A stretch of DNA of 64,000 bases, from assembly GCF_032164335.1 (NCBI RefSeq), contig NZ_CP134152.1, forward strand, positions 3,348,001 to 3,412,000, read 5' to 3'. The first letter of the stretch is position 1; every line of letters starts with the position of its first letter. Below the pieces are notes generated by a model that worked only from the letters and a program-made list of their open reading frames with translations, was not told the DNA's origin and made no database searches. The position numbers and the translations under genes were made by a program. Source of the stretch: Winslowiella toletana. GTDB taxonomy: Bacteria; Pseudomonadota; Gammaproteobacteria; Enterobacterales; Enterobacteriaceae. Shown here piece by piece: positions 19,376 to 28,316 of this stretch.

Positions 19376-20356
19376 ATGAAAACAATGATCCGCACCGCGT
19401 TAGCCAGTGCCGTGCTCTGTCTGACAACCCAGGCAAGTTTTGCGGCAGAACCCCCTTCCCGCACCGAATGTATTGCCCCGGCCAAACCCGGCGGAGGCTT
19501 TGACTTGACCTGCAAACTGCTGCAGATCTCTTTGCAGCAAACCGGGCTGGTCGACTCGCCGATGCGCGTCACCTACATGCCTGGCGGCGTCGGCGCGGTG
19601 GCATACAACGCGATTATCGCTCAACGTCCGGCAGAGTTTGGCACGCTGGTCGCCTTCTCCGGCGGTTCACTGCTGAATCTGTCGCAGGGCAAGTTTGGCC
19701 GCTATTCGGTAGATGACGTGAAGTGGCTGGCGGCGGTCGGTACTGATTACGGCATGATTGCGGTTCGCGCCGACTCGCCGTACCAAACGCTTAACGAACT
19801 GATGGCGGCGATGAAAAAAGATGCCAACTCGGTGGTAGTAGGGGCAGGCGCATCGATTGGCAGCCAGGACTGGATGAAAACCGCATTACTGGCGCGTGAA
19901 GCCGGAATCGATCCGCGCAAAATGCGCTATGTCGCGTTTGAAGGCGGCGGTGAAGCGGTTACCGCGCTGCTGGGCAACCATATTCAGGTGGTATCCGGCG
20001 ATATGAGTGAAATGGTGCCACATCTGGAAGGCGGCAAAATGCGCGTACTGGCGGTGATGTCAGATAAACGCCTGCCGGAACCACTGCAAGCAGTTCCGAC
20101 CGCTAAAGAACAAGGGTTTGATATTGAGTGGCCGATTATTCGCGGCTTTTATCTTGGCCCAAAAGTCAGCGACGCCGAATATCAGTGGTGGGAAACCGCG
20201 TTTAAAAAGATGACCGCCAGCGACGAGTTCAAACATCAGCGCGATCTGCGAGGCCTGTTTGAATTCAACTTGACCGGCAACGCGCTCGACAGCTACGTCA
20301 AACAGCAGGTGGCCGATTACCGTGAAAAGGCCAAATCCTTTGGCCTGGCAAAATAA
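19376..20356 (+). CDS. tctC: Tripartite tricarboxylate transporter binding protein, TctC family
   Basis: 326-aa periplasmic solute-binding protein with a signal peptide (MKTMIRTALASAVLCLTTQA then SFAAEP). The TctC/Bug family motif IAPAKPGGGFDLTCKLL is near the mature start, followed by TYMPGGVGAVAYN. The ATG at 19376 is preferred because GGAG lies six bases upstream; a TTG at 19364 is in frame. It captures a carboxylic acid, probably citrate or another tricarboxylate, for TctBA. Confidence 0.9.
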   Translation: MKTMIRTALASAVLCLTTQASFAAEPPSRTECIAPAKPGGGFDLTCKLLQISLQQTGLVDSPMRVTYMPGGVGAVAYNAIIAQRPAEFGTLVAFSGGSLLNLSQGKFGRYSVDDVKWLAAVGTDYGMIAVRADSPYQTLNELMAAMKKDANSVVVGAGASIGSQDWMKTALLAREAGIDPRKMRYVAFEGGGEAVTALLGNHIQVVSGDMSEMVPHLEGGKMRVLAVMSDKRLPEPLQAVPTAKEQGFDIEWPIIRGFYLGPKVSDAEYQWWETAFKKMTASDEFKHQRDLRGLFEFNLTGNALDSYVKQQVADYREKAKSFGLAK

Positions 20357-20368
20357 ACGGAGGCGATG

Positions 20369-20800
20369 ATGAGCGATCGTATTTTTGCGGCGATCTGGCT
20401 GTTGCTGTGTATTGCCGGCCTGTTTGTCGGCTGGGGCATCCACAGCGAATACAGCTATGAACCGGTCGGTCCGCGCCCGTTTCCGGTCATGCTTCTTAGC
20501 CTGATGGCAATTTGTGCGGTGATGCTGTTGATACGTAAACCGGACCTGATTAGCTGGCCCACAAAATCGGTGCTCGGGCGGCTGCTGGCCCTGATGGTGA
20601 TGATGCTGCTGTATGGCTGGCTGTTTGAAACGCTCGGTTTTCCACTCAGTACCGCGCTGCTGACCTTCGGTCTCGGCATGCTGTTCGGTGCCGTCTGGTG
20701 GGCAGCCGCGCTTTCCGGCGTGGTGATGGGTGGCGTGCTGTTTTACGCCTTTGATCGTCTGCTGGACGTCACGTTACCGCTCGGCAGCTGGCTGAGCTAA
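20369..20800 (+). CDS. tctB: Tripartite tricarboxylate transporter small membrane subunit TctB
   Basis: About 143-aa protein with four hydrophobic helices, the small integral-membrane component. Two ATGs in tandem (20366 and 20369) follow GGAGG at 20359-20363; the second has the better spacing. It lies between tctC and tctA in the usual tctCBA order, with gaps of about ten bases. Confidence 0.88.
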   Translation: MSDRIFAAIWLLLCIAGLFVGWGIHSEYSYEPVGPRPFPVMLLSLMAICAVMLLIRKPDLISWPTKSVLGRLLALMVMMLLYGWLFETLGFPLSTALLTFGLGMLFGAVWWAAALSGVVMGGVLFYAFDRLLDVTLPLGSWLS

Positions 20801-20810
20801 AGGAACAATC

Positions 20811-22316
20811 ATGGAAACCTGGTCGTTTTTAATGCAGGGTTTTTCTGTCGCTATGACGCCGGAAAACCTGTTAATCGCGCTGATTGGCTGCTTTATCGGC
20901 ACCATTGTTGGCTTACTGCCCGGTCTGGGGCCAATTAATGGCGTCGCTATTCTGATGCCGCTGGCCTTTGCACTGCATCTGCCGGCCGAATCGGCGCTGA
21001 TCCTGCTGGCTACAGTGTATATTGGCTGCGAATATGGTGGGCGCATCTCCTCGATTCTGCTGAATGTGCCGGGGGATGCCGGTGCGATCATGACCGCGCT
21101 GGATGGCTATCCGATGGCGCAAAAAGGTCAGGCCGGCGTCGCGCTGTCGATTTCGGCGGTCAGCTCATTTGTCGGTTCGACCATTTCGATTGTCGGCATC
21201 ATTCTGTTCGCTCCCCTGCTCGCCAACTGGTCGCTGGCATTTGGCCCGGCCGAGTTTTTTGCCCTGATGGTGTTTGCCATCGCCTGTCTGGGCAGTATGA
21301 TGAGCCATAATCCGCTTAAATCGATACTCGCCGCGCTTATCGGCCTGGCGATGGCAACCGTCGGCGTAGATTCCAACTCCGGCGTTTATCGCTTTACCTT
21401 TGATAGCGTACATCTCTCTGACGGTATTCAGTTTGTGGTGGTGGTAATCGGCCTGTTCTCCGTCAGTGAGATCCTGCTGATGCTGGAATCCACCAGCAGC
21501 GGACAAAAAATGGTGCGCGCCAGCGGACGCATGCTGTTCAATATGAAGGAAGCATCACAGTGCGTGGGAGCCACGCTGCGCTCTTCGCTGCTCGGCTTTT
21601 TTGTCGGCGTGCTGCCCGGTGCCGGTGCCACTATCGCCAGCGCCATCGCCTATATGAGTGAGAAAAAAATCAGCGGTGGTGATACCTTCGGTAAGGGTGA
21701 TATTCGTGGTGTTGCCGCGCCGGAAGCGGCCAATAACGCCTCGGCCTGCGGCTCGTTTATTCCGATGCTGACGCTGGGGATCCCCGGTTCCGGCACCACG
21801 GCGGTAATGGTCGGCGCGCTGACGCTGTACAACATCACGCCGGGCCCGGCGATGTTTACCGAACAGCCGGATATCGTCTGGGGGCTGATTGCCGCGCTGT
21901 TAATCGGTAACGTAATGCTGCTGATTATGAATATCCCAATGATTAATCTGTTCGCTCGTATGCTGACCATTCCGCTGTGGTTTCTGGTTCCGGCGATTGC
22001 CGCGATTTCTGCGGTCGGCGTATATGCGGTGCACAGCACCACCTTCGACCTGCTGCTAATGGTTGGACTGGGTATCTTCGGCTATATTCTGCGCAAAATG
22101 GATTTTCCGATGTCGCCGCTGATTCTTGGCTTTGTGCTCGGAGAAATGCTTGAGCAAAATTTACGTCGGGCACTGTCAATCAGTAACGGTAATCTGCCGA
22201 TTCTCTGGGAAAGTGCCATCAGTAAGGTGCTGTTAATTCTGGCAATCACTGTTTTGCTGCTGCCACCACTCTGGAAGTACTGGCGTCGTAAGCGTGCCGC
22301 GCTGGCAACCGAGTAA
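20811..22316 (+). CDS. tctA: Tripartite tricarboxylate transporter large membrane subunit TctA
   Basis: 501-aa permease with about twelve hydrophobic segments. The family-defining N-terminal stretch GCFIGTIVGLLPGLGPINGV (about 22-41) and the internal repeat VGVLPGAGATIASAIAYMSE are clear. FIPMLTLGIPGSGTTAVMVG is the other TctA signature. Uptake is driven by an ion gradient. Last gene of tctCBA, followed by a hairpin. Confidence 0.93.
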   Translation: METWSFLMQGFSVAMTPENLLIALIGCFIGTIVGLLPGLGPINGVAILMPLAFALHLPAESALILLATVYIGCEYGGRISSILLNVPGDAGAIMTALDGYPMAQKGQAGVALSISAVSSFVGSTISIVGIILFAPLLANWSLAFGPAEFFALMVFAIACLGSMMSHNPLKSILAALIGLAMATVGVDSNSGVYRFTFDSVHLSDGIQFVVVVIGLFSVSEILLMLESTSSGQKMVRASGRMLFNMKEASQCVGATLRSSLLGFFVGVLPGAGATIASAIAYMSEKKISGGDTFGKGDIRGVAAPEAANNASACGSFIPMLTLGIPGSGTTAVMVGALTLYNITPGPAMFTEQPDIVWGLIAALLIGNVMLLIMNIPMINLFARMLTIPLWFLVPAIAAISAVGVYAVHSTTFDLLLMVGLGIFGYILRKMDFPMSPLILGFVLGEMLEQNLRRALSISNGNLPILWESAISKVLLILAITVLLLPPLWKYWRRKRAALATE

Positions 22317-22324
22317 CTTCTCCA

Positions 22325-22352
22325 CTCCTTCCTCCCCCACCGGGGGAAGGAG
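22325..22352 (+). terminator. Hairpin after tctCBA
   Basis: CTCCTTCC (22325-22332) pairs with GGAAGGAG (22345-22352), with a C/G-rich run in the loop that can extend pairing. It follows the tctA stop by 8 bases; only a short T-rich tail follows. Confidence 0.6.
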
Positions 22353-22464
22353 TTAATTGAGTTCACCACTACCGATTCCCCGGCGGGATTGTTATCATAG
22401 CGGATTACCCTGTTTCTTTTCCGGCGCGCCCCGGAACTTGACCTGTTTTGGAAAGGATTACGCC

Positions 22465-23505
22465 ATGCAACCTCTCAGTGGCCCTGGTGCGCCGCTTTCC
22501 GGCGATCGCGCAGCGATAACCACCTCCCCAGGTCAGCAACCTCCGGCCAGTGGCGGCGATCAACCGCTTTCCCCTGCCCAGCGCACCACGCTGGAACGAC
22601 TGATTGTGCGCATTATGTCGCTCAGTACGCTAAAAACGGTGGAGCTGTGGGCCGGACTGCGTCATGAAGTCGGGGTAAAAAGCGATGCCGAGTTGCGCTC
22701 ACAGCACTTCCCGGCTGCGGAACAGTTTCTGAATGCTCGTCTGGCACAGGTGCAAAACAGCCACGCCACGCGTCAGCTGATGCAACAACTGACTGACCTG
22801 CTGCCGCAGGGCAATAATCGTCAGGCCGTCAGTGACTTTATTCGCCAACAGTTTGGCCATACGGTGTTAAGCTCACTGTCGCAGGATCAGCTGCGCCAGG
22901 TACTGACCATGTTGCAAAACGGTCAGTTGGCCATTCCACAGCCGCAGCGCAGTATGATCACCGATCGTACACTGTTACCGGCCGAGCATCATACGCTTAA
23001 TCAGCAGATCGCCCGACTGGCTGCGGCAACCGACGAGCAGCCGGTAAAACTCTGGGCGTCACTGTTGCAGCTGGTAAATCTGAAAAGTGGCGATCCGATT
23101 CCGTCCCGCCACTTTCCGCTGCTGACGCAGTATTTGCAGGTACGTCAGACTCTTAGCCAGCTAAACGCCCCAACCTTACCGATGCTTATCGCCGCGCTGA
23201 AGCAGCCACCGGATCGTGACGAGCAGCAAATGCTGGAACATTACAGCCAGCAGCGCTTCCATGCGACGCCGATGTCGGTGCTGACCGCCGCGCAGGCTCA
23301 GGATCTGCTTAATCTGCTGTTTGCGCGCCGCGCTGAGAAAAATGCGGAGCTGCCGCTGGCCGACAGCGAAATCAATCCAAAACCGCTCTATCACTCCCAG
23401 ACAGCATCAACGCCATCGCTGCTGCAACCACTGGCTAACCGCCCGGCAATGACAGCTTTTGCCGTGGTGATATTGTTGATCATACTGCTGTGGATTCTGC
23501 TCTGA
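22465..23505 (+). CDS. flk: Flagellar regulator Flk (RflH)
   Basis: 346-aa tail-anchored membrane protein. A single C-terminal helix (AVVILLIILLWILL) anchors it; the body has two similar Gln/Leu-rich halves, each with an RHFP/QHFPAAE-like motif. Flk is known to prevent premature secretion of late flagellar substrates until the hook-basal body is complete. The start at 22465 (MQPLSGPGAP) fits E. coli Flk and has AAAGGA upstream; the frame is open further up but without family match. E. coli has flk beside pdxB; here a tct/AraC block separates them. Confidence 0.9.
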   Translation: MQPLSGPGAPLSGDRAAITTSPGQQPPASGGDQPLSPAQRTTLERLIVRIMSLSTLKTVELWAGLRHEVGVKSDAELRSQHFPAAEQFLNARLAQVQNSHATRQLMQQLTDLLPQGNNRQAVSDFIRQQFGHTVLSSLSQDQLRQVLTMLQNGQLAIPQPQRSMITDRTLLPAEHHTLNQQIARLAAATDEQPVKLWASLLQLVNLKSGDPIPSRHFPLLTQYLQVRQTLSQLNAPTLPMLIAALKQPPDRDEQQMLEHYSQQRFHATPMSVLTAAQAQDLLNLLFARRAEKNAELPLADSEINPKPLYHSQTASTPSLLQPLANRPAMTAFAVVILLIILLWILL

Positions 23506-23560
23506 TCGAACGTTGTTATCGGGCAATCTGGCTGAGTGTTGGTTGCCCTTAACCTAAGCA

Positions 23561-23791
23561 TCAATCCTTTTCTGCTTTAGTCAGCCTGAGTACCAGGCCT
23601 GTAACAACGATAAAAATAATTAGAGTAATAATGATATATATCAAACGTTCTGACCAAAACTCAAAATGAAAAAGCCAGTAAAAACAGAGTAATGACGTTA
23701 TTAACCCTAATAAATAAATCATGAAATTTAGTGACCGGCAGAAAAAATGCCAGAGTAATTTCTTAACCTTCCAAATTGGTAATTCCATCAT
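23561..23791 (-). CDS. Small two-helix membrane protein, candidate immunity protein
   Basis: About 76 aa, not recognised. Basic N-terminus (WKVKKLLWHFFCR), then two hydrophobic helices (about residues 22-41 and 50-68 of the ATG form) and a charged tail. It overlaps the 3' end of the 218-aa gene by 29 bases and is read in another frame. The ATG at 23791 has GGAA seven bases upstream, inside the upstream gene; a second ATG follows directly. Clearly AT-rich against the backbone. By its size, topology and coupling, it could be the immunity partner of the 218-aa protein; this is inference. Confidence 0.6.
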   Translation of the reverse strand: MMELPIWKVKKLLWHFFCRSLNFMIYLLGLITSLLCFYWLFHFEFWSERLIYIIITLIIFIVVTGLVLRLTKAEKD

Positions 23792-24419
23792 CAATCATTT
23801 CCATGAGTTGATTAAAGTTTGCCTCACTTTGCGTATTCCATATTTTAATCGCCTCGACAAAAGATTGAATTAAAGGTTCGATTAAAAAGTACAGCAGTTC
23901 AAGATCGCCATTAAATCTCATTGCACGATAAACCCGTGGAGCTGTTTTACGCAGATAAAATGATCGATAAATAGAGCGTTCAGCAATACCAGCAAAAAGA
24001 AATAGTGAGGGAGCTAACGTTTTGGCTACACTGATCCATACTCCATTTTTATAGAATATATAATTCATTGTTATCTGCGATATCGCAGCTGATGTGAGAA
24101 AACGTCCGCCGACCAAACCCAGCGTTCCACCGTAAAGTCGTTGCTGCATTGACGCCGGCATATATTCGGCAAACTCATCGATAATAATCTGTACCGCTTT
24201 TATCACCTTTTGCTGATGAAATAATCCTCGCTTTACAGCAAACGCTAAGCGAATTTTTTCATCCTGACGTATGTTTCTGGTCTCAGTATCAATAAATCCA
24301 TAAGCCAGATAGCTTAGGTCCACAGGTACTGAGACCATTCCCTGCGTCAGGCCGACCATCGTTTCTGGCGAAACCAGCATGCTGGCAATCCGTCTTGCAA
24401 TATCCGTATAACTGTCCAT
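23763..24419 (-). CDS. 218-aa glycine-zipper protein, candidate pore-forming effector
   Basis: Not recognised as a member of a named family. No signal peptide. It has a soluble, mixed-charge N-terminal half, and a central glycine zipper at Gly97-x3-Gly101-x3-Gly105, in a stretch that continues hydrophobic (about 97-123). A second hydrophobic segment spans about 127-146 (VWISVAKTLAPSLFLFAGIA), and further hydrophobic patches lie near 172-190. Start ATG at 24419 has AAGGA upstream. AT-rich DNA unlike its neighbours suggests acquisition. The plan (small, no export signal, membrane-active, overlapping a tiny membrane protein) recalls orphan T6SS pore effectors such as Serratia Ssp6; homology is unproven. 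Confidence 0.65.
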   Translation of the reverse strand: MDSYTDIARRIASMLVSPETMVGLTQGMVSVPVDLSYLAYGFIDTETRNIRQDEKIRLAFAVKRGLFHQQKVIKAVQIIIDEFAEYMPASMQQRLYGGTLGLVGGRFLTSAAISQITMNYIFYKNGVWISVAKTLAPSLFLFAGIAERSIYRSFYLRKTAPRVYRAMRFNGDLELLYFLIEPLIQSFVEAIKIWNTQSEANFNQLMEMIDDGITNLEG

Positions 24420-24530
24420 CTGGTATCCTTACCAAGAGAAATTAATCAATCCGTGATTTATATAACCTTTGATTTAATGAAATGGCAAACTAAAAATAAT
24501 AATAAATAGGCTTAAACGTTAATGATTTAA

Positions 24531-24980
24531 TTAACAGCCGCAGTCAGAAAGTATTGCCGTTAATGGCCAGCTTCCCGGTTCGTTACCTTTTACCAGCGGA
24601 TGATTGTCGCGCTGCCAAAAATCCAGTCCGCCAATCAGCTCTTTAACCCGAAATCCAGCACAGGCCAGTTTCCACGCGCCCTTGGTTGAGCCATTACAAC
24701 CGATGCCGTCGCAGTAGGTTACATAAACTTTACTGCGATCGAGTTGCGCGGTGCTTTCAGGCGTCATGGTGCGATGAGGAAAACTGATAGCGCCACAGAT
24801 ATGACCGAGACGATAAGCTTCTGCCGAACGAGTATCAATGACGACAATCGCTTCGACTCCCCGTGACAGATCCTCAGCCAGATCCCAGGCATCGGCATAC
24901 CAGGCTAATTTTTTGCTCAGCCATTCGGCGCTCTCTGATGCCTTTGGTGGTGGGAAAGCCAATATTGATGATGCGTGCAT
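24531..24980 (-). CDS. Rhodanese-domain protein
   Basis: 149-aa single rhodanese domain. The substrate loop is YCDGIGCNGSTKGAWKLA: the first Cys sits at the usual persulfide position and a second Cys is four residues later. Upstream motif VIDTRSAEAYRLGHICGAISFPH is the standard rhodanese DxR...GHIxGA. The protein ends in SDCGC, which could be metal- or redox-active. SD CAGGAG precedes the ATG at 24980. It is divergent from a MocR-type regulator, an arrangement that suggests control by it. Possible role in sulfur transfer; substrate unknown. Confidence 0.82.
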   Translation of the reverse strand: MHASSILAFPPPKASESAEWLSKKLAWYADAWDLAEDLSRGVEAIVVIDTRSAEAYRLGHICGAISFPHRTMTPESTAQLDRSKVYVTYCDGIGCNGSTKGAWKLACAGFRVKELIGGLDFWQRDNHPLVKGNEPGSWPLTAILSDCGC

Positions 24981-25017
24981 ACTTTTCTCCTGTGGTTATT
25001 TCATTCGATAATACGAT

Positions 25018-25068
25018 AAATCGGCCTTACACTTGATACCCATATTGAGTCATCGATAAGACCGATTT
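25018..25068. promoter_or_regulatory. Inverted repeat between rhodanese and MocR genes
   Basis: AAATCGGCCTTA (25018-25029) is the reverse complement of TAAGACCGATTT (25057-25068) except for one base. Both arms are inside the 89-base divergent gap, the right arm touching the regulator's ATG. Strong candidate operator for the MocR protein. Confidence 0.6.
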
Positions 25069-25069
25069 T

Positions 25070-26500
25070 ATGGCAATTATTACCGCGCCGCTGCTGGTCC
25101 TGTTAGCCTCGCAGCAGGCAGAAACGCGCCGCGAACGTTTAAGCGCTACGCTGCGACAGGCCATTGCTCTGGGTACGCTGCAAAAGGGCCAGCGTTTACC
25201 CTCTTCACGCCTGATGGCAAAAGATCTTGGCCTGTCGCGAGTGACGGTGGAAGCGGCTTACAGCCAGCTGGAAAGTGAAGGCTATCTGCTAAGAAAAGTC
25301 GGCCAGGGAACCTTTGTAGCGATTACGATGATCGCTGATGAAAAGCCAGCTCCTTTACGCTCCGCTACGCTGGCATTATCACAACGTGGGCAACAAATTG
25401 TCGCCACCGGGGGTTGTCAGGATCCACCCTACCCCTATGCCTTCGCGGCTGGTTCGCCAGAATTGCGCGCTTTTCCGCATGCAGTCTGGCGTCGCATCAC
25501 CGCCAGCCAGCAGCGCCAGCGCGGAGAACAGCTGATGCGCTATGGTGATCCTCAGGGCTATCTGCCGTTACGTCAGGCAGTGGCGCGTTATCTTGGGCAG
25601 TCACGCGGCGTGCGCTGCGATGCCGGACAAGTGATGATCATCAGCAGTTCACAGCAGGCTTTGCAGATGATCTCGTTACTGTTACTGGACATTAACGATA
25701 CGGTATGGCTGGAAGATCCTTGTTATGCCGGGGCTCGTAACGCATTTATCACCGCAGGCGCGCGGCTTTCACCGTTAGCTCTCGATTATCAGGGCGCACA
25801 GTTGGGGTCAGGGACGCCTAAACTGGTTTACCTCACGCCATCGCATCAGTATCCGACCGGTATTACCATGAATCTGGAGCGGCGTCTGCAGTGGCTGAAC
25901 TTTGCTGCAGCCAGTCAGAGCTGGTTGATTGAGGATGATTACGATAGCGAATTTCATTATGACGGGATGCCAATGCCCGCTATGCAGGGACTGGATAAAG
26001 CTGGACGCGTAATCTATCTCGGCACCTTTTCAAAAGTGCTGTTTCCCTCACTGCGTCTGGCTTATATGGTGGTGCCGCCCGCGCTGATTGAACCGCTGTG
26101 CCGTTTGCGCAGCGTTATAGATGGCCACAGCGCACAGCTGCCACAGGCAATTACCGCCGACTTTATGGATAACGGCCATTTTGCCGCACACTTACGTCTA
26201 ATGCGTCAGCTGTATCACAGCCGTCGCGATCTGTTACTTGAGCAGCTGGCGCTAAAACTCGGCGATCGTCTGTTACCTGCAGACAGCCACGGCGGCCTGC
26301 AACTTACGGTCAGGCTAACCAGCGGTGATGCACAGCAATTGAGTATGCAGGCGGCATCGCGTGGCTTACTGTTACCTACTTTGGCACCGCTCTGTAACGA
26401 ACAGTGTGCGCCGCAGCAAGGATGGATTCTTGGATTCTCCGCGCTGGAACGCGCGGAGATTATTCAGGCGGTAGATAAACTGGCACAGCTAAATTACTGA
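25070..26500 (+). CDS. MocR/PdxR-type regulator (GntR HTH fused to aminotransferase)
   Basis: 476 aa. N-terminal GntR-type winged helix (LSATLRQAIALGTLQKGQRL, then LGLSRVTVEAAYSQLESEGY) and a type I aminotransferase-like domain with the PLP Lys in YLGTFSKVLFPSLRLAY and the DDYDSEFHYDG motif. Proteins of this class sense PLP or an amino compound. The only adjacent candidate target is the divergent rhodanese gene, across a near-perfect inverted repeat. Its last 12 bases overlap the remnant of yfcJ on the other strand. Confidence 0.87.
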   Translation: MAIITAPLLVLLASQQAETRRERLSATLRQAIALGTLQKGQRLPSSRLMAKDLGLSRVTVEAAYSQLESEGYLLRKVGQGTFVAITMIADEKPAPLRSATLALSQRGQQIVATGGCQDPPYPYAFAAGSPELRAFPHAVWRRITASQQRQRGEQLMRYGDPQGYLPLRQAVARYLGQSRGVRCDAGQVMIISSSQQALQMISLLLLDINDTVWLEDPCYAGARNAFITAGARLSPLALDYQGAQLGSGTPKLVYLTPSHQYPTGITMNLERRLQWLNFAAASQSWLIEDDYDSEFHYDGMPMPAMQGLDKAGRVIYLGTFSKVLFPSLRLAYMVVPPALIEPLCRLRSVIDGHSAQLPQAITADFMDNGHFAAHLRLMRQLYHSRRDLLLEQLALKLGDRLLPADSHGGLQLTVRLTSGDAQQLSMQAASRGLLLPTLAPLCNEQCAPQQGWILGFSALERAEIIQAVDKLAQLNY

Positions 26501-26740
26501 TCCCGCAAACAACAGCGTGACCAAAATACCGCTTGCGGCAGCCACCAAATCGGCGATAAATACTGCACCATAACCCCGGCAGCGTTCGCCAGCAAATCAG
26601 CTAACGGGCCTTATCGTAAGCAATATCCTGAAACGCCGAATAGCCACCCAGCGCGGTGCCGCGTATCGGTGGCGGCACCCGCTTGATCACTTCATCCCTA
26701 ATGCCGGGAAGCCGCAGCTGGCCAGCGCTGGTGTCGGCTG
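26489..26740 (-). pseudogene. yfcJ: Remnant of MFS transporter gene yfcJ
   Basis: Minus-strand translation gives pieces of the YfcJ C-terminus in three frames: CGFPALG (from 26716), then [20 protein letters not shown] and QDIAY, then GYGAVFIADLVAAASGILVT ending at a TAG at 26489-26491. At least two frameshifts separate them, and the first three quarters of the gene are missing. The position (between flk and fabB) is that of intact yfcJ in E. coli. From 26741 to 26943 I see nothing further. Confidence 0.8.
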
Positions 26741-26943
26741 TTCTGATTATCAACGGCGGCAGAACTGGCCATCTGTTACCACTCCCCTCGCAATATCACA
26801 GCCATCGTGATGAAATTATTATTTCAAAGAAAATTGTGTGGCAACTCAATCCCATCACTCAGCATATCGACATGAATTAGGGTAGCAATAATTTGGGGTA
26901 AGTTTCTGGCGGGAGTTGGCGCTTAATGGACGGATAATAATAA

Positions 26944-26965
26944 GGGGAGCCATTTTCGGCTCCCC
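26944..26965 (-). terminator. Terminator-like hairpin after fabB
   Basis: Stem GGGGAGCC/GGCTCCCC with a 6-base loop, 65 bases beyond the fabB stop; on the minus strand it is followed by CTTATTATTATCC, moderately T-rich. Confidence 0.65.
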
Positions 26966-27029
26966 ATCTGACGGCAGGCAGAGTGTCAACCTCTGCTAAG
27001 GACGGCGAAAACACCGCCCCTGCTGGTTA

Positions 27030-28253
27030 TTACTGGTATTTACGCATCACCAGCGTGGCGTTGGTACCACCAAAACCGAAGCTGTTGGACATTACCGTCG
27101 TCAGTTGCTGCTCGGTCGGTTTGGTCACGATATTCAGACCTTCAGCCGCCGGGTCCAGCTCATCAATGTTGATGCTTGGTGCGATAAAGCCATTTTCCAG
27201 CATCAGCAGTGAGTAGATAGCTTCCTGAACGCCTGCCGCACCCAAAGAGTGACCAGTCATTGCTTTGGTTGCCGACATTGCTGGCGCGTTATCACCGAAT
27301 ACCGCGCGGATTGCACCCAGTTCTTTCACATCACCTACCGGCGTGGAAGTCCCGTGAGTGTTCAGGTAGTCAACTGGGGTGTCGACACCTTCCATCGCCA
27401 TACGCATGCAGCGTGCTGCGCCTTCACCGGATGGAGCCACCATATCAGCACCATCAGAAGTTGCGCCGTAGCCAACGATTTCAGCATAGATATGCGCACC
27501 ACGTGCCAGCGCATGCTCCAGCTCCTCAACGACCACCATACCGCCGCCGCCGGCGATGACAAAGCCGTCGCGGCCTGCATCATAGGTACGTGAAGCTTTT
27601 TCTGGTGACTCGTTATTCTTGGTAGAGAGCGCGCCCATCGCGTCAAACTCACAGGACATTTCCCAGCACAGCTCTTCGCCGCCGCCAGCAAATACGATAT
27701 CCTGTTTGCCCAGCTGGATCTGCTCAACCGCATTACCGATACAGTGTGCCGAAGTGGCACAGGCTGAACTGATAGAGTAGTTCACACCGTGGATTTTAAA
27801 CGGTGTTGCCAGGCAAGCAGAGACGCCCGATGCCATCGCTTTGGTGACCATATAAGGGCCAACGCCGCGCAAACCTTTGGCACGCATACCATCAACGCTG
27901 GCTGCCTGGTAGTAAGGGGAACCGCCGCCGGAACCGGCAACCAGACCCACACGTGGGTTGTTCTGGTATTGCTCAACGGTCAGACCGGAATCTTTAACCG
28001 CTTCCAGCATGGAGATATAAGCGTAGATCGATGCATCACTCATAAAGCGCAGCACTTTGCGGTCAATGAGGCTGGAGATTTCGTCTTTAGACAGCTTAAC
28101 GTTACCCCAGACGTGACTACGCATACCGGAATCTTTCAGCTCTTGCGAGAAGGTAATGCCCGAACGGCCCTCACGCAGAGAAGCCAGGACTTCCTCCTGG
28201 TTGTTACCAATGCTAGAAACGATCCCTAAGCCAGTAATCACTGCACGTTTCAT
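27030..28253 (-). CDS. fabB: Beta-ketoacyl-ACP synthase I FabB
   Basis: 407-aa condensing enzyme that elongates acyl-ACPs and is required for unsaturated fatty-acid synthesis. Catalytic Cys165 in [10 protein letters not shown]; catalytic histidines in [11 protein letters not shown] and [13 protein letters not shown]; glycine-rich C-terminal [12 protein letters not shown]. Same length as E. coli FabB to within one residue. The upstream region has adjoining FadR and FabR sites, so unsaturated fatty-acid control looks conserved. Confidence 0.97.
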   Translation of the reverse strand: MKRAVITGLGIVSSIGNNQEEVLASLREGRSGITFSQELKDSGMRSHVWGNVKLSKDEISSLIDRKVLRFMSDASIYAYISMLEAVKDSGLTVEQYQNNPRVGLVAGSGGGSPYYQAASVDGMRAKGLRGVGPYMVTKAMASGVSACLATPFKIHGVNYSISSACATSAHCIGNAVEQIQLGKQDIVFAGGGEELCWEMSCEFDAMGALSTKNNESPEKASRTYDAGRDGFVIAGGGGMVVVEELEHALARGAHIYAEIVGYGATSDGADMVAPSGEGAARCMRMAMEGVDTPVDYLNTHGTSTPVGDVKELGAIRAVFGDNAPAMSATKAMTGHSLGAAGVQEAIYSLLMLENGFIAPSINIDELDPAAEGLNIVTKPTEQQLTTVMSNSFGFGGTNATLVMRKYQ

Positions 28254-28297
28254 TCAAATACCTCTTCCACTTCAAATTAGGATACGACGAGCACTTT

Positions 28298-28315
28298 AGC
28301 TTACACTTGTACGCC
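28298..28315 (-). promoter_or_regulatory. FabR-binding site of fabB
   Basis: Minus strand GGCGTACAAGTGTAAGCT is close to the palindromic FabR site of E. coli fabB (one arm altered). FabR represses fabB when unsaturated acyl thioesters are plentiful. Confidence 0.7.
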
Positions 28316-28316
28316 G

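Noticed and set aside
26656..26880. 74-codon plus-strand frame after the MocR gene
   Set aside because: It runs opposite the yfcJ remnant, so it is better explained as the antisense of decayed coding DNA.
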